Assembly (NCBI GenBank): GCA_019059635.1
Contig: JAGVRJ010000007.1
Coordinates: 1,426,001 to 1,490,000, forward strand
Direction: 5' to 3'
DNA: 64,000 nt
Source: Proales similis
Taxonomy: Eukaryota; Rotifera; Eurotatoria; Ploima; Proalidae
Made by a program: the position numbers and the translations under genes. The notes under the pieces are model-generated. The model had not been told where the DNA came from. It worked only from the letters and a program-made list of their open reading frames with translations, and did not search any database. Shown piece after piece: positions 35,881-46,379 of the stretch (its first letter is position 1; each line of letters opens with the position of its first letter).

Positions 35881-36084
35881 AAGATTAGCACGAATATAAT
35901 TAAGGCTTCGGCGAAGACTTATTTGATCGGAAGAAATCTTTTTTCCTCAACATTAATAATAGTTGTTTCAGATGGTTTCAGTAATTTTTTGACAAAAAGC
36001 GAAATTTCAGACAATCTTTTTCCCTCTTATTAAAAACGATTCGATCACCTAAGAAAAAATCTTCTCGTCTCGTCACGTTCTCGT

Positions 36085-38760
36085 CCCAACCGAGACGTGG
36101 CTTAAGAACGGGCAAACGCTCAAGCTCGACGGAATGACCATCAGACGGCACGACAGGTCCCGGAAAACCAAAGGGGGTGGAATATGCATAGCCCACCTCT
36201 CAACGCTCAACTCTGTAGAGGTCACACGCAGCGACCCAGACAACTCAACGGAATGGCTCCACATCAGGCTACTCAGCGCAGCCCCAGCAGGAGACCTAGA
36301 TACATTGCGGTCTACCTCCCTCCAGGTGACGCAATTGACCAACGAGTCCTGGACAGGGCAACCAACTCGACATTGCTCGGCGATTTCAACTCACACCACG
36401 CCGGATGGCGAGCCCCGAGAAACGACACCAACGGACAAACTATCGCACGTTTCCTAGATGACCACGACCTCACAGTTCTCAACAACCTGGATCAACCAAC
36501 TTTCGCCACGATGGACAGACCCAACTACACGCAATTCTGGATCTGGGCTTTGCCACACCCGCCCTAGCGGATCTTTTAGAGAATACGAAGTCCTGAAATC
36601 TCCAAGGAGCGACCACATGCCGATCACATTCACCTTCAACGCAGAAGCATTCAGCATCCCACCAAAGGAAATCACCAGGGAAAGAAGGACAGTAAACTGG
36701 CCTGGACTCCTCGCAACAACCAATTTCAACTACCCCCAACCCGAAATCAACACCAACAAGGAACTCGACATAGTTGCTCAACGGCTAACAAACACAATAA
36801 AACTGACAGTCGAGGAGCACACCACCACCAGAACAATCACAAAGCTTATCCGGAAAGCAATACCGAAGAGAACACTGGACAAGATCAAACGTAGACGAGC
36901 ACTGCTGAGCACAACTCAGTAACAAGAGATGACCACATCAAGAGTTAAGCCAACCGAAAATGAAAAACGTCAACAGTGAACTAAAGGAGTTCAATCGTTA
37001 GAAATGGCGCGACTTCTGCTCAGAAATTGCACTCCTCAACCCGTCAGACAGTCAACTTTGAAGATCCCTTAACAACATAACCAACAGAAACGAGCCAAAG
37101 CCAAGCCGTATCCGAACGCTCATGGACCCTACCACCCAGCAGCTGCTAACCCAACCCGAGAAAACGGCACGTCTATTCGCAAACCACTTGGACGGAATAT
37201 TCAACCCGGAACCCAACAAAGAATTCAACAAAGGAATGGAGACAATCATCAACTAGACAGCACCCAAATTCGTCACCCAGGGGGCACCACTAATCGTCCC
37301 GACATCGAAATAGGAAGACGCGGAAGAGCTCAAAACGACAAGAGGAAAAGGAGCCGATGGACCCGATCGAATCACAATCAGAATCTTAAGAGTCTACCAC
37401 CGGCATTCCACGCGAGGTTCGCGGAGATCGCAAACGCCTCCAGGCAACTAGGCCACATCCCAACAGCCTGGAAAAACGCAAAATCAGTCATGATTCCCAA
37501 ACCAGAAAAAAACCCGACCGACCCGGCTAGCTACAGACCAATAAGCCTGCTCAATACGCAGTCCAAGCTACTGGAAAGGATCGTCTAACGCCGGCTTCAA
37601 AGATGAATGGAATCCAAGCGGCTCTTGAACCCAATCCAAAGTGGCTTCGGAGCAAATCACCAGACAAAGGACCACATCGTTCGGCTCACGCAATCAATTT
37701 AGCAACACTTCAACCAGAGGAAGATCACTGTGGCCGTCTTCATGGACATGGAAAAAGCCTTCGACAGAGTATGGCACAAATATCAAGCTACGTCGACACG
37801 GCTGCCCCCAAGGAATAGGAAAGTGGATCCAAAGCTTTCTTAAAGACAGGACGTTCACCGCCAGAGTTGGAAGCACCCACTCGACGCCGAGAAAAATCTC
37901 GTGCGGAGTACCCCAAGGAAGCGTCCTAAGACCAACGCTCTTCAACTTATTCATCAAGGACAAAGTGAAGGCAACACTTTACGCGGACGACCTTGCATTA
38001 TGGGTCACTTCCTCTAAACTCCAGCAAGCACTTGACGCCATAGCCGCCTGGGCCTCGGTCTGGCAGATCAAGTTCAGCTCGACCAAAACAATCTGGACGC
38101 TCTTTTCAAGGGTAGCAACGAGGCGCCTAACGGAAACGCTCAAGCATAACAAATGCCCCAGATACTAAGGCGTATACCTGGACTCGCGCCTAACGCTCCA
38201 TCAGCACATTCAAACAACCAAGGTCAGCACCCAGAGCAGACTCAACATGATGCGCATGGTGAGAGAAAGGAAATGGGTTATCGACAGCAAGCTAATTATC
38301 ACAACGGACAAGCAACTTGTCCGTCCAATCATGGAATACGCCACTATTCTGAGCGTATCCGCAGCCCAGACCAACCCAATAAAGCTAGAAACGGTCCAAA
38401 GACGAGCCATTAAGATCGCACTTGAACTCCCCGTCTCAACTAGCAACCAGACCATCTACGCCAGGACCAATATCCCCCCCAATCGAGGACAGGCTCGATC
38501 AACAGCTGCACTCTTACCTAACAAGAGCGCTAAAGCACAAACCAATCCAGGAACTCTACGCAGAGTACAAGAGACTCGGAAAAAGAGCAGAAGGAACCGA
38601 GATTAGGCGCCAAATTCCAACAACATTTGGCACACCCACGCCGACTCCGAGCCCATCACTCACATTAACACAAAGCAACGCTAGACCTGATTACAACCAG
38701 TCCATAGGGTCGAAAGAGACCGTGTCTCAGCGCGGCGCGTGATCCAGAGCGGCGGTGTGC
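36085..38760 (+). mobile_element. 5'-truncated non-LTR retrotransposon (Jockey/CR1-like)
   Basis: Begins inside the endonuclease domain (ETWLKNGQ, KGGGICIAH, VYLPPGD, LLGDFNSHHAGW, SDHMPITF). The reverse transcriptase follows with ASYRPISLLNTQSKLLERIV, VFMDMEKAFDRVWH, CGVPQGSVLRPTLF and the catalytic YADD in LYADDLALWVTSS. At least four frameshifts and several stops break it. There is no ORF1. Base composition is much richer in G+C than the flanks. The 3' end is placed near 38,760 only by loss of the GC-rich character; no poly-A or target duplication was found. Confidence 0.88.
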
Positions 38761-39018
38761 ATAATGACAATTATGTACGGTCGTTCTAACCGCCTTCTCA
38801 AAACCATACTAATAGAAGTATCATCATTCGTATTACTTCAACGAAAATGCGCAAACGAAAGAGTTTTGTTTATGCTCTGTTTAATGATCAGCAGCCTTTA
38901 ATTTTCATTGAACAACGACGACAAAACCCTTATTAGTTGTGTTTCGATTTCTGTTGCATTCTCATTTTCTGCATTAAAGAGCCCCATCAAATAGAATATT
39001 TATCCGATCTCTTGGTAT
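38761..39018. other. Spacer between LINE remnant and LTR
   Basis: Possibly the 3' UTR of the non-LTR element followed by AT-rich sequence. No gene seen. Confidence 0.35.
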
Positions 39019-39466
39019 TGTTGCAGTCGCGGACTGCGACATGGTCTCCTCCCTCTCAGCCACTTTCTGCGGTCCTCGCTCTCGTAGCCAACTCAGTCTA
39101 TTTGCACGTGGTAGGGGCCCGAAGATAGCGGTGGAGTGATCGCTTCCGCCTGGAAGAGTTGATATATAGCACGCGTTCGGTTCGGCCGGCGCGATTTAGA
39201 GTAGAGAATAAATGTAGTTTAAACCCCGACCCGACTTATTGCCCACTAAATCGTGGAGTTAATCAAGTAGACAGCCAGGGAAGCTGTTAGGAGGTAAGGA
39301 AGGTTCAGTAGTGTTTTAATAGGTTTATTCGGATTAGCCGCTCTGAAGCATGCGTATTAAAAAGAATAAAGTCATATTTATATTCGTAAGAGATAATAAT
39401 GTCTGGGTTGTGATGACACCTGGCCCTGACATAATCAGAGGTGTTGGGTGAAGATTGCGCCCAACA
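39019..39466 (-). repeat. LTR of the minus-strand Gypsy element (3' LTR)
   Basis: A 448-bp block with short inverted ends TGTTG...CAACA, as for LTRs (TG...CA). On the minus strand it follows the envelope-like frame and is preceded by a G-rich tract (GAGCGGGGGACC) that could be the polypurine tract. A diverged, inverted relative lies at about 42,125-42,400. Boundaries rest on the termini, since the matching 5' LTR is missing. Confidence 0.65.
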
Positions 39467-39578
39467 GGTCCCCCGCTCGTCGGAAGACCGGTCTCTGGTC
39501 TTTTAAACTTCTCGCTGGGTCAGTAGGCGGTTGAGCCTCACTTCTTGCTGAAGAGTCTCTATTTTCCGTTTTCTCTGG

Positions 39579-40930
39579 CTAGCCCTGTAATTCCAATGTG
39601 CTTGATAAAGAAAGACGCCTAGGATTGCGAGTGTTGTTCCTGTCAGGAGCACGTTGTGAAGAATTAAACACTAGGGTTGCCTGGTCTACTTCGTGTATCA
39701 CTTCGTGTTGATGGTTTGTGTTCCATTCTGATATGTTGAATTCGTGAAGTCCGAGGTTGATGTGATTGTATCCTTTGTTTTCTGATAAATAGATTCTATT
39801 GTCCTCCCGCACCAAGAACTTTCCTTCTTGCTTGAGTCTTATGATCTTATTGTTTCGATTGCATGATGTGATTGTTGATGTCATCCTGATTACTTTTTCT
39901 GCCGTGAGGAATGCGTGAATAGTTCTGTTTTTTGTCGACACTTCCACTGGTATATCTTTGAAGCAGTTGGAAGTTTATTTGATGACTTTTATTTCGTTGA
40001 TAACTTCGCATCTCGGAGCGAATATCTGTCTTTTGTGTGAGTATAGTATTGCTTCGTTGCCCGCGAAGTCGAATATTGAGAAGAATTCGTCGGCTGTTTT
40101 GCTGTAGTATCTCAGCATTCCTTTGTATAGATGACAGAGTTTTTCGTTTGTGTTTTTAAGAATTCTAGACATCAAGTGAATTGATTGAATCTCTTTAAAG
40201 TCCATCTCCGCTATGAGCAGGCTGTCCAGCGTTTTGATGTCTTGTGGTTGGTGCGGTAGGTTTCTTATCTTAGGGTCTTCTGAGAGGAGTAGTCCTTCGT
40301 TTATGTTGATTACTTTTATTCCCTCGCAGATGTCCTTTTCCCCTTGGATCTCGAACATAACTCCTTCTTTGTCGGCGATGAAGGTTGTTCTGTTTCTATG
40401 GAAGTTGAATAGATTGATTCTTGAATATGGGCATTTGTGTACCATCGTTTTGTCTCATACGATGATTCCGTCCTTCAGTCTGCAGTTGAACTGGTTTGCT
40501 TTGCATTCTGACGTAGTTTGAGCTTGTAAGAGAATCCTGTCATCTTTGTTTGCGGCTTCGACGCTTATTTTTGCCAGTTCGAAGAATGTCCACGTGAACT
40601 CTTTAGTTCCGATTATCGGGTAGTTGATGTCTGGCTGCTGATCGCTGACACAATAACCGTCTGTACATTTCATTATGTTTTATGAATCATATCGCTTCGT
40701 GCGAATCATTTCCCAGCAGTCTGCCTGAGTTAATTCTTTAAGTCTCCGTGCGGTGCGTTTGAGTCGTCCGCTACTTGGAGTAGGAAGGTCCGCCAGGTCT
40801 TGACAGTCTTTTCGATCTTCCTGCATTGCCATCCCATGCCGTGTACCTCATTTCTGTCTCGACTTATTATCCAATATTCGCTGATTGTGTAAGGCTCGTC
40901 ATGTTTGTGGTATGTGCAATAGTCGGGCAT
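39579..40930 (-). pseudogene. Envelope-like gene remnant of Gypsy element
   Basis: Several adjoining minus-strand frames (40930-40730, 40673-40455, 40445-39975, 39947-39579) form one cysteine-containing protein of the type carried by env-bearing Gypsy elements. It is interrupted by in-frame stops near 40,452 and 39,972 and by at least one shift. Position between the integrase/chromodomain and the 3' LTR is that expected for env. Identification is from position and general pattern; it is not functional as read. Confidence 0.6.
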
Positions 40931-41075
40931 GTCCCAAATGACTTAGCTGCTTGATTATTCGCACAATTTGAATTTATCCTGAATTATCAACCCGTGGCCT
41001 GGTTCCATGATTGTGCTGAGTGATATGAATAATATTTACGATTTGAGCAGCCGCCCAGGGTTATTGCGTATCATG

Positions 41076-41393
41076 TTAGCTGAGTTTTTTTTCCAGTAAT
41101 CTTCTATACATTCCGTTGAGTTCGGGTTCCCAGGTTGCTTCCTCCGTGGGATATCCTTTCCATTTTACTAGGTACTCGAATTTGTTTCTTATTTTTCTTG
41201 AATCGAGTATCTCTTCGATCTCATATGATTCTTGTTCTTGTTCGGCGTGTATTATTTTGATTCGGCTCGGGTGTTTCGCTTGTTTAAGCCGTTCTCCTTT
41301 TTCGTTCCTAAGCCCATAATTTCCTTTGGCTGTCTTGCTCTCTACTGTTGCTTTTCCGATGTATTCAGGAGCTAGTCTCGGTTTAATTCTCAT
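41076..41393 (-). pseudogene. Gypsy integrase C-terminus with chromodomain
   Basis: 105 codons. The integrase C-terminal strand part (PRLAPEYIGKATVESKT, LRNEKGERLKQAKHPSR) leads into a chromodomain of the form EYLVKWKGYPTEEATWEPE, with the aromatic cage positions visible. Chromodomains mark the chromovirus branch of Gypsy elements and are thought to steer integration. Upstream integrase sequence to about 41,760 is present but shifted. Confidence 0.8.
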
Positions 41394-42124
41394 TTACTTG
41401 ATGGTCAATTTGCTTCCGATGGGGATTTCTTTTATGTATTTGATTTTCTTATTTTTAGTTTTTTCCTGTGCCGCCTGGTTTTGTTTGATTCTTACCACGG
41501 CTCTTTCGTGCTTATTTTCTACTATATCTCTTATTTCTATGGCTATCTTTTCTAGCTCGATTTCTGGATCGTCCGTTCTGAAGTCATGGAATCTATTGAG
41601 TTTTCTTCTGAATCTTCGCTGTACATGGGTTCCGCAGGTTCAAATCCGTGAGCTGAGTGTGGTCTTATCCTGTATGCGAGTAGAACGTAGGGTATCCATT
41701 TGTTCCACTGTTCAGGTTCTTTTTCACAGTGTTTTTTTCAGTGAATTTATAAGGGTCTGATTGAATCTTCGCTGTCACAGTATTTACATTTAATTTTTTT
41801 TTTCTTTATTTTATTCTTTCTATCAAAGATTAGGCCCAAAATTTCTTAGATTTCGGTCTCTACCAAGGAGTTGATTCTCAGCCAAGCATCATTAAAAATA
41901 ATAAAATCGATGGGTTCTGGAAGTAAGTTATTTAAATTTAAAAAAACCTGAAAACTCAATTAAAAGATTCCTTAGCTTTAACTTAATTTTTTCGTATGTT
42001 TCGCCTTATACGTTTGTTGGCTTAGGCAGTCTCCGAGTCTGCATAAATATTTCGGTTTTTCTTTTTCTTTCAAATCTGGTTAAAATCCAGTTCCTTAAAG
42101 CCAAGTAAATTGTCTCCCTTCTTT

Positions 42125-42410
42125 AAGTGACAGCTTCCCTTAGCTGTCTCCTTATTAGTTCCCCAATTTAGTGGGCAAACGGTTGAGTTGGGGTTTAAAT
42201 CTACTTTAACTAATCCGCCTAATCCATCTAATCCTTAACGCCCCGGCGGAACCGAAAGCGAGCTATATCTCACCAGGCGGAAGCGATCACCCCGCCGCTA
42301 TCCGCGGACCCCTCCCACGTACCACTGCACTAAGTTGGTTACGAGGACGGGGACCACAGAAAGTGGCTGAAAGGAGGAGACCATGTCGAAGTCCGCGACC
42401 TGCATCATTT
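42125..42410 (+). repeat. Inverted, diverged relative of the Gypsy LTR
   Basis: The + strand here matches the minus strand of the LTR at 39,019-39,466: shared blocks include CAGCTTCCC...GCTGTCT, ATTTAGTGGGCAA, GGCGGAAGCGATCAC, CGCTATC and AGTGGCTGA...GGAGGAGACCATGTCG. Similarity is roughly three quarters by eye. It lacks both LTR termini, so it is a truncated solo-type LTR inserted in opposite orientation within the minus-strand element. Confidence 0.7.
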
Positions 42411-42429
42411 CTCCCCCCTTACGGGAGTG

Positions 42430-43400
42430 ATCCACCGCCTGGACTAACTAAAACTCGATAACTATAAATAAAGTCTTGAATATAGAAAACTTAAATATAG
42501 AAGCTGGGAGTTGTGGCTGAAATGGAAGGAGGGGGGAAGGGCCGTGGCTCTGGGCCTGGTGCCAGGCAAGCATCCAAGGTGAGCCATTGTTGCCCCTCCT
42601 CTAAATGGCCGAACAAGGCTCCGTTGAAATCTTTGACGGCTCCATGGGCATCGTGGCGCGCCCACGTGGTGTGCCCCAATGTATAACTTGTTAATGTACC
42701 GTTCGAAAACCGGGACATTGCTGATGTTGACGTGACCCTCCAGCTCTTGTCTGAGCTAAGGTTTCTATTGATTGTCGTCCGAACGGTCCACTCGTTCCCT
42801 TTTCGAGCTGACAAATTCTGTTGACTCGGCTGGCACTTCTCGGTTGTCTGGCTGGCTCACATTCTCCACTTTGACGGAGTCGGGCGATCAGTCCACTTTC
42901 ACTGCTTCGGGGGTTGCTGCGGCTTCGTTGCATCTCTTTAGCGTTGACGGTCGGTTCGCGATATTTTTGTATGATCTCGACTTGCTCCCTTTCTTGTAAG
43001 TTCTTGTGATGAGCAATGCTATATTAACATTCCGACCGGCCTTCCTAGGCCTTCCACGGCGCTTTTTGGGCTTTGAATTTTTGATTTGAATCGAGATTAT
43101 CTCCTTGGCTTAGCGGACCAGTCCAGCCTTCTTCCTCGCAATCTGAGGTTACTTCCTCGCTGATTTTCTCATCTCCGATCGGTCGGCCAATATTGCGGCA
43201 GACATGCGCCTTGCTCACTGTGCGGAGACTAAAATGAAAACAAACGGGGTGAAGAAGTGAACTCAAGCGCATTACATAATGCCATAAGCGTCGTTTGGGT
43301 TCGTTTACTTTTCCATCAGTCAAACTAACAAACGGAATAAAAAGATGGGGAATCTAGATGTGTTTTTCCTGTGGTAATTAAACTCATAACGGAATCCATG
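42430..43400. other. GC-rich segment of unknown origin within the Gypsy remnant
   Basis: Composition differs from the flanks, and several short frames on the minus strand (42491-42933, 43045-43323) overlap without a clear protein family. Probably part of the element that supplied the inverted LTR. Confidence 0.35.
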
Positions 43401-43869
43401 AAAAAAAGGATCTAACGGGATCAAACAATAAAAAAGATATACAACATCATCAATAATTTTTATTGTAGAAACGAGTTAATACTTATAACGGTTAAGATGA
43501 GGAATCGGAGTAATATCCTATGACGTTCCTTCTTCATACGTCGTCTTTTTGCGACAGAATTTCTCCGAGTTCCAGTCCGCATGCATCATTGTGCAGTATG
43601 AACGGCTTTTCGAAGTCTGGTTCCCTCAAGATCCGGGAAGAAGTCAGCTTTTTTAATCTTTATGAATGCTTCTTCGCAATCGTCTTTTCAGGTCCATTTG
43701 GTTTCCTTTTTAACCAAATTATAAAGTGGCGTTGAGAGTTCTGCGAAACCTTTTATAAATCTTCTATAGTATCCGCTTATTCCTAAGAATCTCTTTGTCC
43801 ATGATTTTTCTTGGTCTCTTGCATTCGCTTATCGTTTCTACCTCTCTCTTATCCATTTTAATTTCTCCG

Positions 43870-44160
43870 TCACGAATAATGTATCGCAGTATATTTATCA
43901 CGTTGACTATTCACTTGCACTTCTCCGTAGAAAGTTTTTAGGTTCCTTCCTACCACTCTATTGAAGATGCTTGGTGCGTTTTTGAGCCCGAAGGACAACC
44001 TCGTCAATTCGTTTCGCCTGGTTGGTGTTGAGAATGCCGTGTATGGTATCGATTCTTCGTCTAGTTCTATTTGCCAGAAACCCGATTTTAGATTGACTGA
44101 AGAAAAGGATAGGATATCGTAGGGGCTTTTCGAGTCTCGAACGATTCCAGCTTCCTTCAT
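43870..44160 (-). pseudogene. Gypsy reverse transcriptase fragment
   Basis: 96 codons containing NLKSGFWQIELDEESI, AFSTPTRRNELTRLSFG and LKNAPSIFNRVVGRN, the standard Gypsy RT blocks just before the YxDD catalytic motif, which is not intact downstream. Flanking frames contain RNase H (43,735-43,500) and protease/gag remnants (44,200-45,060). Confidence 0.85.
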
Positions 44161-45049
44161 CTTTTTATCTCTTCCCTAAGCTTTTTGTTTTCAAACATAG
44201 AACGTCTATATTGTGGGGTCTTTATTGGCGTGTTGTCCAACAGATTAATTTATGTTTTTGAACTCTACTCGGTTCCTAAAGCTCATTTATTTGATTTGCA
44301 AACGCTTACTTGTTTTGCTCCGGGAACTGTTAGAGGTTTTCCTGTGTGATTTCATCTTAGTTGTGGACCTTCCATTTTATCGAATTAACGCTTGTCGGCG
44401 ACCAGTATTCGTTTTGACCCTCCTCGTCAATTTCGGTTTCATCCAGTCTCCTGAACTCGTCTTCTTCGATGAGCTTGAGAGAGCTGTTAAGTTCGAATTC
44501 CACCTGTAGGAATTAGGTAAGCATGTGAGCATCTCTTTTTAAGTTTTAAAACTCGAGCTTAATTCTTTTGCGAGGGCGTGTGGAATGACTGTTCTTCTAG
44601 CTCCTGGGTCTATCATTCATGTCACCACTATTCCTCCTTTCTCCGCTTGCACGTAGTTCACTCTCATGTGTCCGGCGGGACGTTATGTACCTCGATCGTC
44701 GCCTTAAATTCCACTGATTCTACCTTATTCCTTGTTGAGGTGCTGTATGTCTTTATAAGGTGCCGTATGTTTTGCATAAAGATCATTTTTGGGTTTGCCT
44801 CGGCTTTTCTTGCCTTGAGGAACGCTTCATGTATATTCTTTTGTCTTCAAAGCTTTACGTAACCTCTTATGTAAGGTTGCAGCTCTCTTATGAATCACGT
44901 GGTTATCCATTCCTCGGATAACTGGAATTTTTGGTTGATGGCAATTCTTCGTAATTCTTGTATGAAGTCCTGGAGTGAGCCGTTGTGACTCAGCCCTTAT
45001 AGTTTCGATTCCATGTTTATTGTTTTGAACGTTTGGCCGAATTCGTTTT

Positions 45050-46371
45050 CAGTAAAATCCGTATAAAAGAACACCTCATAAATGAACAAATCGATTAAGT
45101 GAATAATGAATTAAAGTCAGTTAGACTCGAATAAATGAACATCACATTATTGAACATGTCTTATTAGTGAACACAAAATAATGTTTTTGCTGTATAAAAT
45201 ACTATGAATACTTTATGCAGTAAATGAACGAAAATGGGCAAGGAGAAATTTGCGACACCACTAAAAACTAAATATGAAATTTTCAAGTAATCAGATCAAA
45301 CAACTCAAACTGAGCTTTCTAGAATATCGGGGATTCCAAGAGGAACCATTGCAAGATGGTGCAGTTTGGAAAAGCGCAAAATCGAAAGTTACGTATCAAA
45401 AATTTAAGCCCACAAAGAAAAAGGATTCGGCAACCTTGCCATCCTGAGGTCGATGAATGCCTTTTTGAATGGTTTAAAGAAAAAGAAAACAAAATATTCC
45501 ATTAAATGGGCCAGTATTCTGTAGTATATGGCTTCCAGTATAGCCCGTCAGACGGCTGGCTTCAGCGATGGAAAAATCGGTACAACATAAGCTTACAGAC
45601 ACTTAGCGGCGATAGTGAGAAAGTTGACTCAAGAACTGTTAACGAATTGTTAGCTAGACTTCCCGAAATATACAATCAATACAGTGCAGATAATATCTAT
45701 AATATTGATGAGACCGGGTTATTCTTTAAATGTCTTCCTGCTAAAACTTACAACTTGCGAGGACAGCAATGCTTTGATGGTGAACATTCTAAAGAGAGAA
45801 TAACTATTCTTTTTTGTTGCAATGCAACAGACAAATTGACTCCTTTAATCATCCGGAAGTCGGCCAAGCCTAGATGTTTGAAACTCGTCAACATGAATAA
45901 CTTGGAAGTCAATGATAAAAACAATAAAAAAGCATGGATGATTGGAGAGATTTTCAAAGACTGGCTAAGGTGCTTTGACAAAATAGTAACGCTAGAAAAA
46001 GAAAAATCATTCTGTTTTTGGACAATTTCTCAGGTCATTTCGTCGACCTACATCTTTCCTGCATTAAATAAGTATACTTTCCTCCTTATTGTACAAGTAA
46101 ATTACAACCGCTTGACCAAGGAATTATCTCCATGTTCAAACGTGGGTACAGAAGTGCTTTGGTTAATCGTTTTCAAAATTACGTTGATGGAGAAACCCCT
46201 GTAGAAGATATTCCGGCTGTTGATATCATAATTTTAATTGACCTCATTGCAAAAATCTTGAAATCTCTGAATCTTAATAGTATTCATAATTGTTTTTATA
46301 AATGTGGATTTTGCGAGGGGTCGCACGTTGTCGAGATTGATCACGAATTTCCCAAGAAAAATCGCTTATAA
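45050..46371 (+). mobile_element. Broken Tigger/pogo-type DNA transposon
   Basis: Possible left terminal repeat starting CAGTAAAATCCGTATAAAAG at 45,050 with subterminal AAATGAACA-type repeats. The transposase starts near 45,236 (MGKEKFATPLKTKYEIF, a psq/pogo HTH), is stopped soon after, continues through a CENP-B-like HTH (DGWLQRWKNRYNI), and has the DDE signature blocks YNIDETGLFFKCLP and, in a shifted frame, LDNFSGHF and KLQPLDQGII. The main uninterrupted frame is 45506-46204; a second continues 46132-46371. No right terminal repeat found. It interrupts the Gypsy gag region. Confidence 0.82.
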
Positions 46372-46379
46372 ATACAGAT

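Larger units (their letters stand above)
39019..45060 (-). mobile_element. Decayed Gypsy-type LTR retrotransposon with env
   Basis: Reading on the minus strand: gag-like and protease region at about 45,060-44,560 (GLSHNGSLQDFIQELRR, IHEAFLKARKAE), reverse transcriptase at 44,160-43,870 (NLKSGFWQIELDE, RLSFGLKNAPSIFNRV), RNase H remnant at about 43,735-43,500, integrase C-end with chromodomain at 41,760-41,076, envelope-like frames at 40,930-39,579, LTR at 39,466-39,019. All segments are broken by stops and frameshifts. The gag end is cut near 45,060 by a Tigger element, and 41,800-43,400 holds foreign sequence including an inverted LTR relative. Confidence 0.8.

Noticed and set aside
42491-43323. 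Minus-strand frames rich in Arg and Ser as possible host genes
   Set aside because: GC-rich element-like context, overlapping frames and no splice structure; left as unassigned repeat-derived sequence.
44252-44862. Two plus-strand frames of 85 and 94 codons
   Set aside because: Antisense to the gag/protease remnant of the minus-strand Gypsy element.
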